NCBI RefSeq assembly: GCF_014490035.1
Contig: NZ_CP061008.1
Location: 62,001-126,000, forward strand
From: Achromobacter xylosoxidans
GTDB lineage: Bacteria; Pseudomonadota; Gammaproteobacteria; Burkholderiales; Burkholderiaceae_B
Reading direction: 5' to 3'
DNA: 64,000 nt
This document shows, in pieces, positions 1 to 8,169 of the stretch. Every line of letters begins with the position of its first letter. Positions within the stretch are counted from its first letter, which is position 1. Below the pieces are notes generated by a model. The model was not told the origin of the DNA. It was given only the letters and a program-made list of their open reading frames with translations, and did not search any database. The position numbers and the translations under genes were made by a program.

Positions 1-549
1 CACTTGTTCGCGCGTGTAGCCCGTCATGGCCAGAAAACCGTCATTGACCTTGATGTGCCGCAGATCCGCCAGCGAGCAGATCACGGCCGGCGCGGGGTTG
101 GCGTTGAAGGTTCGTTCAAAGCGCTCTTCCGCGCTGTATTGCTCGGTCACGTCCAGCAGCACCAGCACCATGCCTTCAGCCGCGCCCTGCGCATCGCGCA
201 GCACCAGGTTGCGCACCTGGTGCATGCGGCTTAAATCCGGATCGCGGCGGCTGGTCACTTCCACCACCACGTCCTTGAAGGCCTCGCCCGCCAGCGCGCG
301 GTCCAGCGGATACTGCGCCGCGCGCAAGGCGCGACGGTTGCGGTAACGCAGCGCAAATGCCTTGCGGTAGCCGACGGCAGTGCCGCCCAGCGCGGCAAGA
401 TCCGTCACGCCGTGCATGGCCAGCGCCGTGTCGTTGGCCCAGACGATACGGCGGTCCTGGTCCAGCAGGATGATGCCCTCGATCAGGCCGTCGATGATTT
501 CCAGCAGATGGCGGCGTTCCGTGGTGAACGCCGTGGCAGTCTTCTTCAT
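1..549 (-). CDS. PAS-domain sensory protein, N-terminal part (cut by window edge)
   Basis: The frame opens at ATG 549 and runs off the left edge, so only the first 183 residues are visible. The start is supported by AGGAG a few bases upstream. The visible protein has a first PAS-like region (LDQDRRIVWANDTALAMHG, about residues 29-47), a PAC-like stretch ending in VLLDVTEQY, and the start of a second PAS domain (FNANPAPAVICSL...KVNDGFLAMTGY). PAS domains bind small ligands or cofactors and drive a C-terminal output, which lies outside the window, so histidine kinase, GGDEF or LuxR output cannot be decided. No signal peptide or membrane segment is seen, so it is probably cytoplasmic. Confidence 0.8.
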   Translation of the reverse strand, partial: MKKTATAFTTERRHLLEIIDGLIEGIILLDQDRRIVWANDTALAMHGVTDLAALGGTAVGYRKAFALRYRNRRALRAAQYPLDRALAGEAFKDVVVEVTSRRDPDLSRMHQVRNLVLRDAQGAAEGMVLVLLDVTEQYSAEERFERTFNANPAPAVICSLADLRHIKVNDGFLAMTGYTREQV

Positions 550-703
550 TCTGGCTCCTGGTTGAGCAAGAGATAAGAAGAAAGTACTAGATAAAGTCGT
601 CCCGCGTGATCTGGGCGAACGCGAACATGGCTTCTATCGTGGGCTTGCACGATACGCGTGCCGCTGCGCGTGAGCGCTACACGTGAATCTTCAGGAGACA
701 TCC

Positions 704-955
704 ATGAACACGAACCAGAAGCCCGGCGATCCCGCCTACCAACCCGGCATCGACCCCTCCCAGCGCCCCGGACAGGAACCCGGCGACGCTCCGGAAAAGC
801 AGGCACCCGGCCAGGTGCCGGGCCAGCCCGGCCCGGATGATATTGATCCGGGCCGCATGCCGCCGGAAGTGCCCGGCAATCCGGGGCAACCTGCGGAAGA
901 ACCCAGGCAACCGGGCGAGCCCGGACGGCCGGGCCAGCCGGGTGATCCGGCCTAA
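704..955 (+). CDS. Pro/Gly-rich low-complexity small protein
   Basis: 83 residues from an ATG with AGGAG just upstream; a GTG 21 bases earlier is in frame but lacks that site. The protein is almost wholly built of short Pro-Gly-Gln units (PGQ, PGD, PGQPG) with acidic residues, has no cysteine, no signal peptide and no membrane segment, and is expected to be disordered. Pro/Gly-rich small proteins of this kind are annotated as hypothetical in related bacteria. A perfect 13-bp hairpin follows, which supports a real transcription unit. Function unknown; the composition alone could also arise in a non-coding GC-rich frame, but start, RBS and terminator agree. Confidence 0.6.
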   Translation: MNTNQKPGDPAYQPGIDPSQRPGQEPGDAPEKQAPGQVPGQPGPDDIDPGRMPPEVPGNPGQPAEEPRQPGEPGRPGQPGDPA

Positions 956-984
956 GCCGTCATCGCTTTACCTCAGCCCATCAT

Positions 985-1016
985 GCAAACCGCCCCGTCG
1001 GTGCGGGGCGGTTTGC
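985..1016. terminator. Bidirectional hairpin terminator
   Basis: Perfect 13-bp stem (985-997 with 1004-1016) around a 6-nt loop, with AAAC/GTTT at its base but no long T run. It lies between the convergent Pro/Gly-rich gene and the Bug receptor gene and can serve both. Confidence 0.7.
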
Positions 1017-1042
1017 TGGGGGCATGACGTCTTGCGCGTCCG

Positions 1043-2008
1043 TCAGTCGACCTGCGCGCCCGACTGCTTCACCGCTTCGCCCCATTTCTTCACTTCGCCG
1101 GTGATGAAAGTGCCGGTCGCGTCAGGCGTCAGCGGCATCGGCTCCGCACCGCGGTCGCGGAAGAACTTCTGCATGTCCGGCGAATTCAGCACCTGGCCGA
1201 TCTGCTTGCTCAGATAGCCCGTTACCTCGGCCGGCGTATCGCGCGGCGCCAGCACCGCCGCCCAGCCGATGGCCTCGAAACCCGGATAACCCGATTCCGC
1301 CACGGTCGGCACGTCCGGCAGCTGCGGCAGGCGCTTGGCCGTCGTCACCGCCAGCGCCACCGCCTTCTTGCTCTGCACATGCGGCAGGCCGGCAGTCACC
1401 GAGTCCACCATCAACGGCACCTGATGCCCCAGGAAATCCGCCTGCGCCGGGCCGCTGCCCTTGTACGGAATGTGGCGGATGTCGATGTTCGCCGCCGCCT
1501 TGAACATCTCGGCCGACAAATGCTGCGTGCCGCCGATGCCCGCGCTGGCATAGGCCAGCTCGCCCGGATTGGCGCGCGCCTGCGTCACCAGCTGCTTGAG
1601 CGAGGTAATCCCCGAAGCCGGCGTCGCCAGGAACATCAGCGGCACCGAGAACACCCCCGACACCGGCGCGAAGTCCTTGGTCAGGCTGTAATTGATGGTC
1701 TTGTACAGCGTCTGGTTCACCGCCGCGGCAGAGCCCGCGATCACCAGCGTATAGCCGTCCGGCGTCGCGCGCGCCGCCTGCTCCATCCCGATGTTGCTGC
1801 CCGCGCCCGCGCGGTTCTCCACCACGATGGGTTGCTTGACGGCCGCGCCCAGCTTTTCGGCCAGCGCGCGCGCAAAGATATCGGTCGCCTGCCCGGGCGG
1901 GAACGGCACGATCAGGCGGATGGGGCGCTCGGGATAATCGGCATGCGCGGTCGCCGCGGCCGTCGCCAGCGCCAGGCCGGCGGCAAGACTGGAAAGAATA
2001 CGTTTCAT
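1043..2008 (-). CDS. Bug-family periplasmic solute receptor
   Basis: 321 residues, the usual size for the tripartite tricarboxylate receptor (TctC/Bug) family. A signal peptide of about 23 residues ends at AHA, followed by the family opening [19 protein letters not shown] and later the [17 protein letters not shown] and [14 protein letters not shown] segments that line the carboxylate pocket. These receptors bind organic or amino acids in the periplasm and normally hand them to a TctAB permease. No permease gene is adjacent, so this is an orphan receptor, as is common in Bordetella and Achromobacter. The ligand cannot be read from the sequence. It is divergent from argD and ends facing a shared terminator. 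Confidence 0.93.
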   Translation of the reverse strand: MKRILSSLAAGLALATAAATAHADYPERPIRLIVPFPPGQATDIFARALAEKLGAAVKQPIVVENRAGAGSNIGMEQAARATPDGYTLVIAGSAAAVNQTLYKTINYSLTKDFAPVSGVFSVPLMFLATPASGITSLKQLVTQARANPGELAYASAGIGGTQHLSAEMFKAAANIDIRHIPYKGSGPAQADFLGHQVPLMVDSVTAGLPHVQSKKAVALAVTTAKRLPQLPDVPTVAESGYPGFEAIGWAAVLAPRDTPAEVTGYLSKQIGQVLNSPDMQKFFRDRGAEPMPLTPDATGTFITGEVKKWGEAVKQSGAQVD

Positions 2009-2218
2009 GATTGGTCAGTAAAAAGCGACAAAAGGGCTGCGCGCGGGGTCGCGCCTGTTGCATAAAATAGAGCGCCCGCGTTGTCTGCCCTTTTGAGGCG
2101 GCCCGGGCGGATCGGCTGGGGGTGCGTCACGATAGCATCCCCCCGTCGGTGCTAAATTCGCCTATTGGCATCGTCCAATTACTTTTAATCCCTGTTCTCT
2201 CATTCCGCAGGAACCGCC

Positions 2219-3412
2219 ATGGAATTCAGCCAGTTCAAGACCAACGCCCTCATGGAGATCACCTCCCGCCCGGACCTCGTGTTCGTGCGCGGCCAGGGAT
2301 CCTGGCTGGAGGATCACGCGGGCAAGCGATACCTGGACTTCGTCCAGGGCTGGGCCGTCAACACCCTGGGCCACTGCGCCCCGGAAATGCAAAAGGCCCT
2401 GCTGGACCAGTCCAAGCTGCTGATGAACCCCTCGCCGGCGTTCTACAACCTGCCCTCCATCGAACTGGCCGAGCGCCTCACCGGCGCCTCGGTCCTCGAC
2501 CGCGTCTTCTTCGCCAACAGCGGCGGCGAAGCCAACGAAGGCGCCATCAAGCTGGCGCGCAAATGGGGCCAGGTCAATAAGAAGGGCGCCTACAAGATCA
2601 TCACCATGAACCACGGCTTCCACGGCCGCACGCTGGCCACCATGTCCGCGTCCGGCAAGCCGGGCTGGGACAAGATGTTCGCCCCGCAGGTCGAAGGCTT
2701 CCCCAAGGCCGAAATCAACGACCTGGAATCCGTGCGCAAGCTGATCGACGACCAGACCGTCGCCATCATGCTCGAACCCGTGCAAGGCGAAGCTGGCGTC
2801 ATCCCCGCCACCAAGGAATTCATGCAAGGCCTGCGCAAGCTGGCCGACGAGCACAAGCTGCTGTTCATCGTTGATGAAGTGCAGACGGGGATGGGGCGTA
2901 CTGGCACCATGTTTGCGTACCAGCAATCGGACGTTGTGCCGGACATCATGACGCTGGCCAAGGGTATTGGCGGCGGCGTGCCGCTGGCTGCACTCCTGGC
3001 CCGCCAGGAAGTGTGCGTGTTCTCGCACGGCGACCAGGGCGGTACGTACAACGGCAATCCGTTGATGGCTGCTGTTGGTGTTGCTGTGTTTGACGCGCTG
3101 GCTGCGCCGGGCTTCATGGAATCCGTCAATGCGCGTGCCAAGCAGCTGTCCGAAGGCCTGCTGGCTCTGTCGGCCAAGTGGGGCATGAAGGGTGAGCGCG
3201 GCATGGGCCTGCTGCGCGCACTGGTCATGGACCGCGACGACGGCCCCGCCATCGTCGAAGCCGCGCGTAACCTGGCGCCCAATGGCCTGCTGCTGAATGC
3301 GCCGCGTGGGAATCTGCTGCGGTTCATGCCTGCGTTGAATGTGACGGCTGAGGAAATCGATACGATGCTGGCGCAGTTGGATGGGCTGATTGCTCAGGTG
3401 CGTAAGGCGTAA
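2219..3412 (+). CDS. argD: Acetylornithine/succinylornithine-type aminotransferase
   Basis: 397 residues, class III PLP aminotransferase. Visible landmarks are the SGGEANEGAIKLARKW segment (101-116) that contacts PLP phosphate, NHGFHGRTLATMSASG (131-145), the VDEVQTGMGRTG segment with Asp219 to the pyridine nitrogen, and the Schiff-base Lys248 in TLAKGIGGG. The best match in memory is acetylornithine transaminase of arginine biosynthesis, which moves the amino group of glutamate to N-acetylglutamate semialdehyde. Related paralogues act on succinylornithine or 4-aminobutyrate, so the substrate is inferred. It is a single gene with its own downstream terminator and no other arg genes beside it; argS is 48 kb away. 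Confidence 0.88.
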   Translation: MEFSQFKTNALMEITSRPDLVFVRGQGSWLEDHAGKRYLDFVQGWAVNTLGHCAPEMQKALLDQSKLLMNPSPAFYNLPSIELAERLTGASVLDRVFFANSGGEANEGAIKLARKWGQVNKKGAYKIITMNHGFHGRTLATMSASGKPGWDKMFAPQVEGFPKAEINDLESVRKLIDDQTVAIMLEPVQGEAGVIPATKEFMQGLRKLADEHKLLFIVDEVQTGMGRTGTMFAYQQSDVVPDIMTLAKGIGGGVPLAALLARQEVCVFSHGDQGGTYNGNPLMAAVGVAVFDALAAPGFMESVNARAKQLSEGLLALSAKWGMKGERGMGLLRALVMDRDDGPAIVEAARNLAPNGLLLNAPRGNLLRFMPALNVTAEEIDTMLAQLDGLIAQVRKA

Positions 3413-3442
3413 TTGACGCGATACGTTGAGCAGTGACGATGA

Positions 3443-3470
3443 GGGCCGCGTTTAGCGGCCCTTTTCTTTG
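3443..3470 (+). terminator. Rho-independent terminator of argD
   Basis: GGGCCGC/GCGGCCC stem (3443-3449 with 3455-3461), 5-nt loop, then TTTTCTTTG. Confidence 0.85.
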
Positions 3471-3572
3471 GTATGTCCTGTACGTAATGCATGGACTATC
3501 ATCAAGCGGCATTCATGTGTGTGCATCGCAGTATCGACCCATTGTTGAACTAGCCATATATTGGAGGTTTCC

Positions 3573-3902
3573 ATGAGCGGTTACTACGAGTTGAAGCGCA
3601 GCGGCGATCAGTACATGTTCAATCTGAAAGCCGGGAATCATGAAGTCATTCTTACGAGCGAGCGCTACACCACTAAAGCTAGTGCTCAGGATGGCATCGC
3701 GTCTGTCCGCCAGAATTCACCGATCGATGAGCGCTATCAGCGCAAGACGGCTACCAACGGTTCGCCTTATTTCTCGTTGAGTGCGGCGAATGGGCAGTCT
3801 ATTGGGCGCAGTGAAATGTACTCGAGTGCAGCGGCTCGGGACGCCGGGATTGCGTCTGTGAAGGCCAATGGGCCAAGCACTGTAGTGAAAGACAATACCT
3901 GA
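3573..3902 (+). CDS. YegP-like DUF1508 protein
   Basis: 109 residues from ATG 3573, which has a strong GGAGG six bases upstream; an in-frame TTG 12 bases earlier was rejected because the Shine-Dalgarno lies after it. The protein consists of two tandem DUF1508 repeats: residues about 4-50 (YYELKRSGDQYMFNLKAGN ... AQDGIASVRQN) and about 60-105 (GSPYFSLSAANGQSIGRSEMY ... RDAGIASVKAN). This is the YegP arrangement, a small cytoplasmic alpha/beta fold of unknown role. It is the last ordinary chromosomal gene before the accessory island. Confidence 0.88.
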   Translation: MSGYYELKRSGDQYMFNLKAGNHEVILTSERYTTKASAQDGIASVRQNSPIDERYQRKTATNGSPYFSLSAANGQSIGRSEMYSSAAARDAGIASVKANGPSTVVKDNT

Positions 3903-3990
3903 GTGGTTGGGGTGCAAGCCCTTATTCGCATCCATCGGTGTCGGGACTAGAGAGCCGCAATGTTTGCGGCTCTTGTTCCGCTGGTTTGCA

Positions 3991-5020
3991 TCAATGCGGC
4001 CGCCCGGCCTCGACCCATTGTTGCACCAGGTCCATCGACAAGCGATAGCGCGCGCAGTTGTACACATCCAGTAGGCGCAGTTCTTGCGCCAGTATCGGGC
4101 GGAATAATTGAATATCGTCTTCGGACAAGCCCAGTGCCGCTGTTGCGGCGTCGGCGGTTTGCTGCTCACGTAGTACCCGGCCAATCGCTTCGTTCAGTTT
4201 TTCCCGGAATCGGAATCGCACCGGATCTGGCACGCCCGCAGCGTTCAGTTGCACGGCGTACTTGCGGATCGAGCGCCGATAGGCCCAGGCAAACAGCTCT
4301 GTCGCCAGCGTCACGTCGCCGTATTCATAGACCCCCAACATTGCGTAGACGTAGTCCTGTACCTCTACGTCCAGGAAGGACAGCGGCGCGCAGTTGTAAA
4401 GCATCAACGGAATGTTGGCCGCCAGGCGGCTGGTGCGCTTGTTGCCGTCTTCGAAAGGCTGAAGATAGGCTAGGTTCACCCACAGAAAGAATGCCGCTTC
4501 CACTGGGTTCTTGATAAGCCGCGCTTTCTCCACAATCTGGTCGAACATTTCTTGCAGCAACAAGGGCGCCTGGAGCGGCACGTAAGTCGTGTCCCCGATG
4601 TTGACCACGGTCTGGCGGATACGGCCCAGGCCGTCGGTATTGGCCAATAGTTCCTCCAGCAGGATCGCGTGAAGGTTGCCGATCACGGCGGACGTCAGGC
4701 CATGTGCGGGCACCGCATCGACCATGAACTCGATGGCCCTCTTATGGTTGAGCAGCATCACTGCATCCAGATCTTCCCCGGCCATGCCGTGCTTGAAGAG
4801 TTCCTGCGTGGCCAACAAGGAATACCGGTTGCCTTCCAGTCGAGAGGATGACCAGGACAGGTCGAGCAGCAGCGGCTCCAGTACGCGACGCGCGTAAGTC
4901 CCGGCTGGCGACTGACCTGGCATGCGGCCCTCGTCGGCCAAGTCCTGAGCCAGCGAAGGCGGCAACAGGGAGCTCTGGTTTGGCACATAGCTGTCTACGA
5001 AGGTGCGTTCGTATCCCACA
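3991..5020 (-). pseudogene. Fic-domain protein, C-terminal segment split off by IS66
   Basis: This frame carries the complete Fic fold but has lost its N-terminus to the IS66 element at 5021-7434. The N-terminal HTH part is at 7435-7780. Removing the element and one ATCCCACA copy rejoins both in frame into 455 codons. The visible segment has an inhibitory-helix motif SSSRLEGN near its start and the Fic loop LQPFEDGNKRTSRL. In canonical Fic enzymes the loop reads HPFxDGNGR and the His is catalytic for AMP transfer; here a CAG codon gives Gln and Lys replaces the second Gly. A GTG inside the target duplication (5019-5017) could start a 342-residue remnant, but no Shine-Dalgarno precedes it. Activity is doubtful. 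Confidence 0.85.
5013..5020. repeat. Target-site duplication, left copy (ATCCCACA)
   Basis: Eight bases ATCCCACA directly abut the IS left end and recur at 7435-7442. An 8-bp duplication is the rule for IS66-family insertions. Confidence 0.93.
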
Positions 5021-5040
5021 GTAAGCGCCCGGCGAACACA
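5021..5040 (+). repeat. IS66 left terminal inverted repeat
   Basis: Starts GTAAGCGCC and ends GAACACA; matches the right end in about 17 of 20 positions when one is reverse-complemented. GTAA termini are typical of the family. Confidence 0.88.
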
Positions 5041-5069
5041 TATTGAGCGCGTGCGTTGTCCTCGATAGT

Positions 5070-5090
5070 GTCCACCACTTTTAGGTGGAC
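5070..5090 (+). promoter_or_regulatory. Hairpin covering the tnpA ribosome-binding region
   Basis: GTCCACC (5070-5076) pairs perfectly with GGTGGAC (5084-5090) across a 7-nt loop. The right arm contains the AGGTGG that would serve tnpA at 5094. On transcripts entering from outside the stem would sequester the site; a role in limiting transposase expression is inference. Confidence 0.55.
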
Positions 5091-5093
5091 ACC

Positions 5094-5432
5094 ATGTCGA
5101 AGACAGAATTAGCGCCGGTTCCTAAGCGTCGGTCTTATCCGAAGGCGCTGAAGGCCCAGATCGTGGCCCAGTGCAGCCAGCCAGAAACCTCCATTGCCGG
5201 CGTGGCGCTGTCACACGGCGTGAACGCGAACCTGGTGCATAAGTGGATTCGCCAGGCCGAACGGCAGGCCCCTGTAGCGCCGACGTTCGTGCCGGTCGCG
5301 TTGCCTGCGGTGCCCTCGTCAGGCCGTCACATCGAGATTCACTTGTCGCGCGGTCCCGCGCAAGCGACGGTGCAATGGCCCGTGAGTGAAGCGGGCGCAT
5401 GTGTGGCGTGGCTACGCGAGTGGCTGCGGTGA
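5094..5432 (+). CDS. tnpA: IS66 accessory protein TnpA
   Basis: 112 residues from ATG 5094. It begins with the helix-turn-helix typical of IS66 ORF1/IS3-like TnpA (YPKALKAQIVAQC, then SIAGVALSHGVNANLVHKWIRQAER), which is expected to bind DNA, followed by a short beta-rich tail. In IS66 elements TnpA is needed for transposition, but its exact step is not established. Its TGA overlaps the GTG start of tnpB (GTGA), so the two are translationally coupled. A hairpin covers its ribosome-binding region. Confidence 0.92.
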   Translation: MSKTELAPVPKRRSYPKALKAQIVAQCSQPETSIAGVALSHGVNANLVHKWIRQAERQAPVAPTFVPVALPAVPSSGRHIEIHLSRGPAQATVQWPVSEAGACVAWLREWLR

Positions 5433-5764
5433 TCCGTGTCGATGCGATCTGGCTGGCCACCGAGCCGCTGGACATGCGCGCCGGCACCGAGACGGCACTG
5501 GCCCGGGTGGTGGCCGTGTTCGGTTCGGCCCGTCCGCACCACGCCTATTGCTTCGCAAACCGGCGCGCCAACCGCATGAAGGTGCTGGTACATGACGGGA
5601 TCGGCGTGTGGCTGGCCGCGCGCCGGCTGAACCGCGGCAAGTTCGTGTGGGCCGATGCGCTGCGCGGCCCACACGTCGCGGTCGACAGTGAGCAGTGGCA
5701 GGCGCTGGTGCTGGGCCTGCCTTGGCAGCATGTGGGCGCGGCAGGCGCGATCTCGGTGTTGTAG
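5429..5764 (+). CDS. tnpB: IS66 accessory protein TnpB
   Basis: 111 residues starting at GTG 5429, chosen because it overlaps the tnpA stop as GTGA and because the family begins at IRVDAIWLATEPLDMR. The body has the conserved stretches AYCFANRRANRMKVLVHDG and GVWLAARRLNRGKFVW that define the IS66 Orf2 family (PF05717). The reading frame extends upstream to 5399, but that region is inside tnpA. TnpB is required together with TnpA and TnpC for movement of IS66-type elements; its molecular role is unsettled. Confidence 0.93.
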   Translation: MIRVDAIWLATEPLDMRAGTETALARVVAVFGSARPHHAYCFANRRANRMKVLVHDGIGVWLAARRLNRGKFVWADALRGPHVAVDSEQWQALVLGLPWQHVGAAGAISVL

Positions 5765-5826
5765 CGCCGGACAATCCGGCAAGACGCCAATATCGCCGCT
5801 GCGAACCCTGCGGCATACTGTGGGCC

Positions 5827-7398
5827 ATGAGTACCGCATCCCTGGATCACCTCGACGCACAGCAACTGCGCGCGTTGGCCGAACGCCTGATGGGCGAGGT
5901 GGCCGCGCGTGACGCCCAGATAGCGGCGCACGATGCGGTGGTTGCCGAGCGGGATCGCGTACTGCACTTCAAACAGACGCACATCGACCAGCTCATGCAG
6001 GAGCTGGCGCTGTACAAGCGCTGGCGTTACGGCAAGCGCAGCGAGCAACTGAACCCTGCGCAGGCAAGCCTTCTGGAAGAAACGATGGATGCCGACATGG
6101 CGGCTATCGAAGAGGAAGTCAACGCGCTGCGCGAGGCGATATCCGCCAAGCCTGCGCCGCCGCAAGCGCCGCGCCGCATGCGGTTGCCGCCCGAACTGCC
6201 GCGCACCGACATCCATCACGAACCGGCGTCCACGACGTGCCGCTGCGGCTGCGGCTTGAAGCGCATCGGCGAGGACGTCAGCGAGAAGCTGGATTACCTG
6301 CCGGGCGTCTTTACGGTCGAACGTCACATCCGCGGCAAATGGGTGTGCGAGCACTGCGAGACGCTCACGCAGGCGCCGGTCCCCGCGCAGGTCATCGACA
6401 AGGGCATCCCGACGGCGGGACTTCTGGCGCAGGTGCTGGTGGCCAAGTTCGCCGACCACCTGCCGCTATACCGCCAGGAAGGCATCTTTGCGCGCGCCGG
6501 TCTGGCGCTGCCGCGCTCGACGCTGGGCGAGTGGGTCGGCGTATGCGGGCTGCGGTTGCAGCCGCTGGTCGATGCGCTCAAGGCCGAGGTGCTGGGCAAA
6601 CCCGTGCTGCATGCCGACGAGACGCCAGTGCAGATGCTCAATCCGGGCGCGGGCAAGACGCACCGGGCCTACTTGTGGGCATACACACCGACCTCGTTCG
6701 ACAGCCTGCGTGCAGTGCTCTACGACTTCGCGCCAAGCCGGGCCGGTGAGCACTGCCGCACGTTCCTGCAAGATTGGCGCGGCAAACTGGTGACCGACGA
6801 TTATGTGGGCTACAAGGCCGGCTTCGCTGCCGGCATCAAGGAACTTGGCTGCATGGCGCACGCCAGGCGCAAGTTCCATGACCTGCATGCGAGCCACCAG
6901 AGCCAGATCGCCGGAGAGGCACTGGATCTGTTCGGCGCGCTCTACGGCGTAGAGCGGGACGTAGCCGACCTGCCTGCCGACGAGCGCAGGCGGATACGTC
7001 AGGATCGCGCCAGGCCGATCGCCGAGACCTTGCATCGATGGCTGATCGCGCAGCGCCAGCGCGTGCCCGATGGCTCGGGTACCGCACGCGCCATCGACTA
7101 CAGCCTCAAGCGCTGGGAGGCGCTCACGCGCTATCTTGATGATGGCGATGCACCGATCGACAACAACTGGGTGGAGAACCAGATCCGGCCCTGGGCGATC
7201 GGGCGCTCGAACTGGTTGTTCGCAGGCTCGCTGCGCGGCGGGCAGCGTGCGGCCGCCATTATGAGCCTGATCCAGTCGGCGCGGCTCAATGGGCACGACC
7301 CGTACGCCTATCTGAAGGACGTGCTCACGCGCCTGCCCACGCAGAAAAACAGCCAGATCGCTGAGCTGCTGCCGCATCGGTGGCAACCTGCTGCATAA
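5827..7398 (+). CDS. tnpC: IS66 DDE transposase TnpC
   Basis: 523 residues from ATG 5827. In order: an N-terminal coiled-coil/leucine-rich region (about 8-60), a KRWRYGKRSEQL segment (64-75), a zinc-binding domain with CRCGC and CEHC (about 138-177), and the DDE catalytic core. Catalytic acids appear as D264 in HADETPVQ, D324 in VTDDYVGYK and E450 in WVENQIRPWAIGRSNWLF. Length and motif order match full-length IS66 transposases, and no frameshift is seen. It ends 36 bases before the right end of the element. Confidence 0.95.
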   Translation: MSTASLDHLDAQQLRALAERLMGEVAARDAQIAAHDAVVAERDRVLHFKQTHIDQLMQELALYKRWRYGKRSEQLNPAQASLLEETMDADMAAIEEEVNALREAISAKPAPPQAPRRMRLPPELPRTDIHHEPASTTCRCGCGLKRIGEDVSEKLDYLPGVFTVERHIRGKWVCEHCETLTQAPVPAQVIDKGIPTAGLLAQVLVAKFADHLPLYRQEGIFARAGLALPRSTLGEWVGVCGLRLQPLVDALKAEVLGKPVLHADETPVQMLNPGAGKTHRAYLWAYTPTSFDSLRAVLYDFAPSRAGEHCRTFLQDWRGKLVTDDYVGYKAGFAAGIKELGCMAHARRKFHDLHASHQSQIAGEALDLFGALYGVERDVADLPADERRRIRQDRARPIAETLHRWLIAQRQRVPDGSGTARAIDYSLKRWEALTRYLDDGDAPIDNNWVENQIRPWAIGRSNWLFAGSLRGGQRAAAIMSLIQSARLNGHDPYAYLKDVLTRLPTQKNSQIAELLPHRWQPAA

Positions 7399-7414
7399 GC
7401 AGAACCGTCAAGGG

Positions 7415-7434
7415 TGTGTTCAGCAGGCGCTTAC
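7415..7434 (-). repeat. IS66 right terminal inverted repeat
   Basis: Read on the minus strand it starts GTAAGCGCC and ends GAACACA, mirroring the left end. Confidence 0.88.
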
Positions 7435-7442
7435 ATCCCACA
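7435..7442. repeat. Target-site duplication, right copy (ATCCCACA)
   Basis: Identical to 5013-5020 and directly abuts the right inverted repeat. Confidence 0.93.
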
Positions 7443-7780
7443 GGCTCACGCGCCGACAACGGCTGCCGAAGCCGGGCCAGCAGGGCTTGACCACGCTCAG
7501 ACCAGATCATCCCGACGGTCTCGGACGCCGGCTCCGCCAGCCGCGTGGCAATGGTCGTTGGGAGCGTCGATGCGGGTGTTTCGTCCGTAATCCGGTAACG
7601 GGTTGCCCGGCCCTGCCCCTCGCGCAGTATCGCGCCGGCTTTGCGCAGGTTTTCCAATTGGCGCTTCACCGTGGACCAGCTGACGCCGGTTCGGTAGGCC
7701 AGTTCGCTGGAACTCACCCAGGGCAGGTTCTCGCGCTGCTGGGCGCGCAGAAACTGAAGAATGTCTTCGCGGACGGTCAT
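7435..7780 (-). pseudogene. HTH-Fic protein, N-terminal winged-helix segment
   Basis: ATG at 7780. The first ~115 residues are native: a winged helix-turn-helix (VSSSELAYRTGVSWSTVKRQ, then LRKAGAILREGQGRATRYRI with the Gly-Arg wing) and a linker ending in REPVG. Translation then runs into the IS66 right end and stops at 7325 after about 39 element-encoded residues. The last codons inside the duplication (V-G) continue in frame as YERTF on the far side of the element, proving both halves are one gene. HTH-Fic fusions are common bacterial proteins in which the HTH may bind the gene's own promoter. Four copies of a 10-nt motif lie just upstream. Confidence 0.88.
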
Positions 7781-7800
7781 GGCAAGAGCCGAAGATGTCG

Positions 7801-7866
7801 AATCAGCTCAATTTAGCAGTAATCAGCTCAAGAAATGAGCTGATTTGGTCTGATTTTGAGCTGATT
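7801..7866. promoter_or_regulatory. Four-site operator array AATCAGCTCA upstream of HTH-Fic
   Basis: AATCAGCTCA at 7801-7810 and 7821-7830 in one orientation, and its exact complement TGAGCTGATT at 7836-7845 and 7857-7866. The cluster begins 21 bases upstream of the HTH-Fic start codon, where a repressor would cover the promoter. Starts are 20, 15 and 21 bases apart, so the sites lie roughly on two-turn spacing. Binding by the winged HTH of the adjacent gene is inference. Confidence 0.75.
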
Positions 7867-8169
7867 CTCAATGCGTCCGCTCGAGGAAATCGATTGCCAC
7901 GATTTCGTCATTCACGCATCAACGACATAACGAGTACTTTGCCGCCAACAGAGATGATTGCGGCATTCCGACGTGGTTGTCATTCGAGGTGAGGCTGGTC
8001 CGATACGCCACCACGGCATCCCAACGGCTGTAGCCGCGGCGGAGCACGTTGTATGCGACAAGCGAGTGCTATGCGCGCATCGCCCCGCCAATGCGCCAAG
8101 CATTCAGCGAGACGGCGGGAAATTGTAGTCTGACACCATTATTTGATTTACGGTCAAGGGATTCTGATG
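7867..8169. other. Intergenic stretch between HTH-Fic and hamB
   Basis: About 300 bases beyond the operator array. No frame here has coding character or a ribosome-binding site, and no clear terminator hairpin with a T run is seen after hamB. Nothing else recognised. Confidence 0.5.

Larger units (their letters stand above)
5021..7434 (+). mobile_element. Complete IS66-family insertion sequence (2414 bp)
   Basis: The element has three genes in the IS66 order (tnpA, tnpB, tnpC), imperfect terminal repeats beginning GTAAGCGCC at both ends, and an 8-bp direct duplication of the target. All three frames are open and full length, so the copy appears intact and recent: duplication copies are identical and the interrupted gene rejoins without any other lesion. 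It inserted into the HTH-Fic gene, antiparallel to it. Confidence 0.95.
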
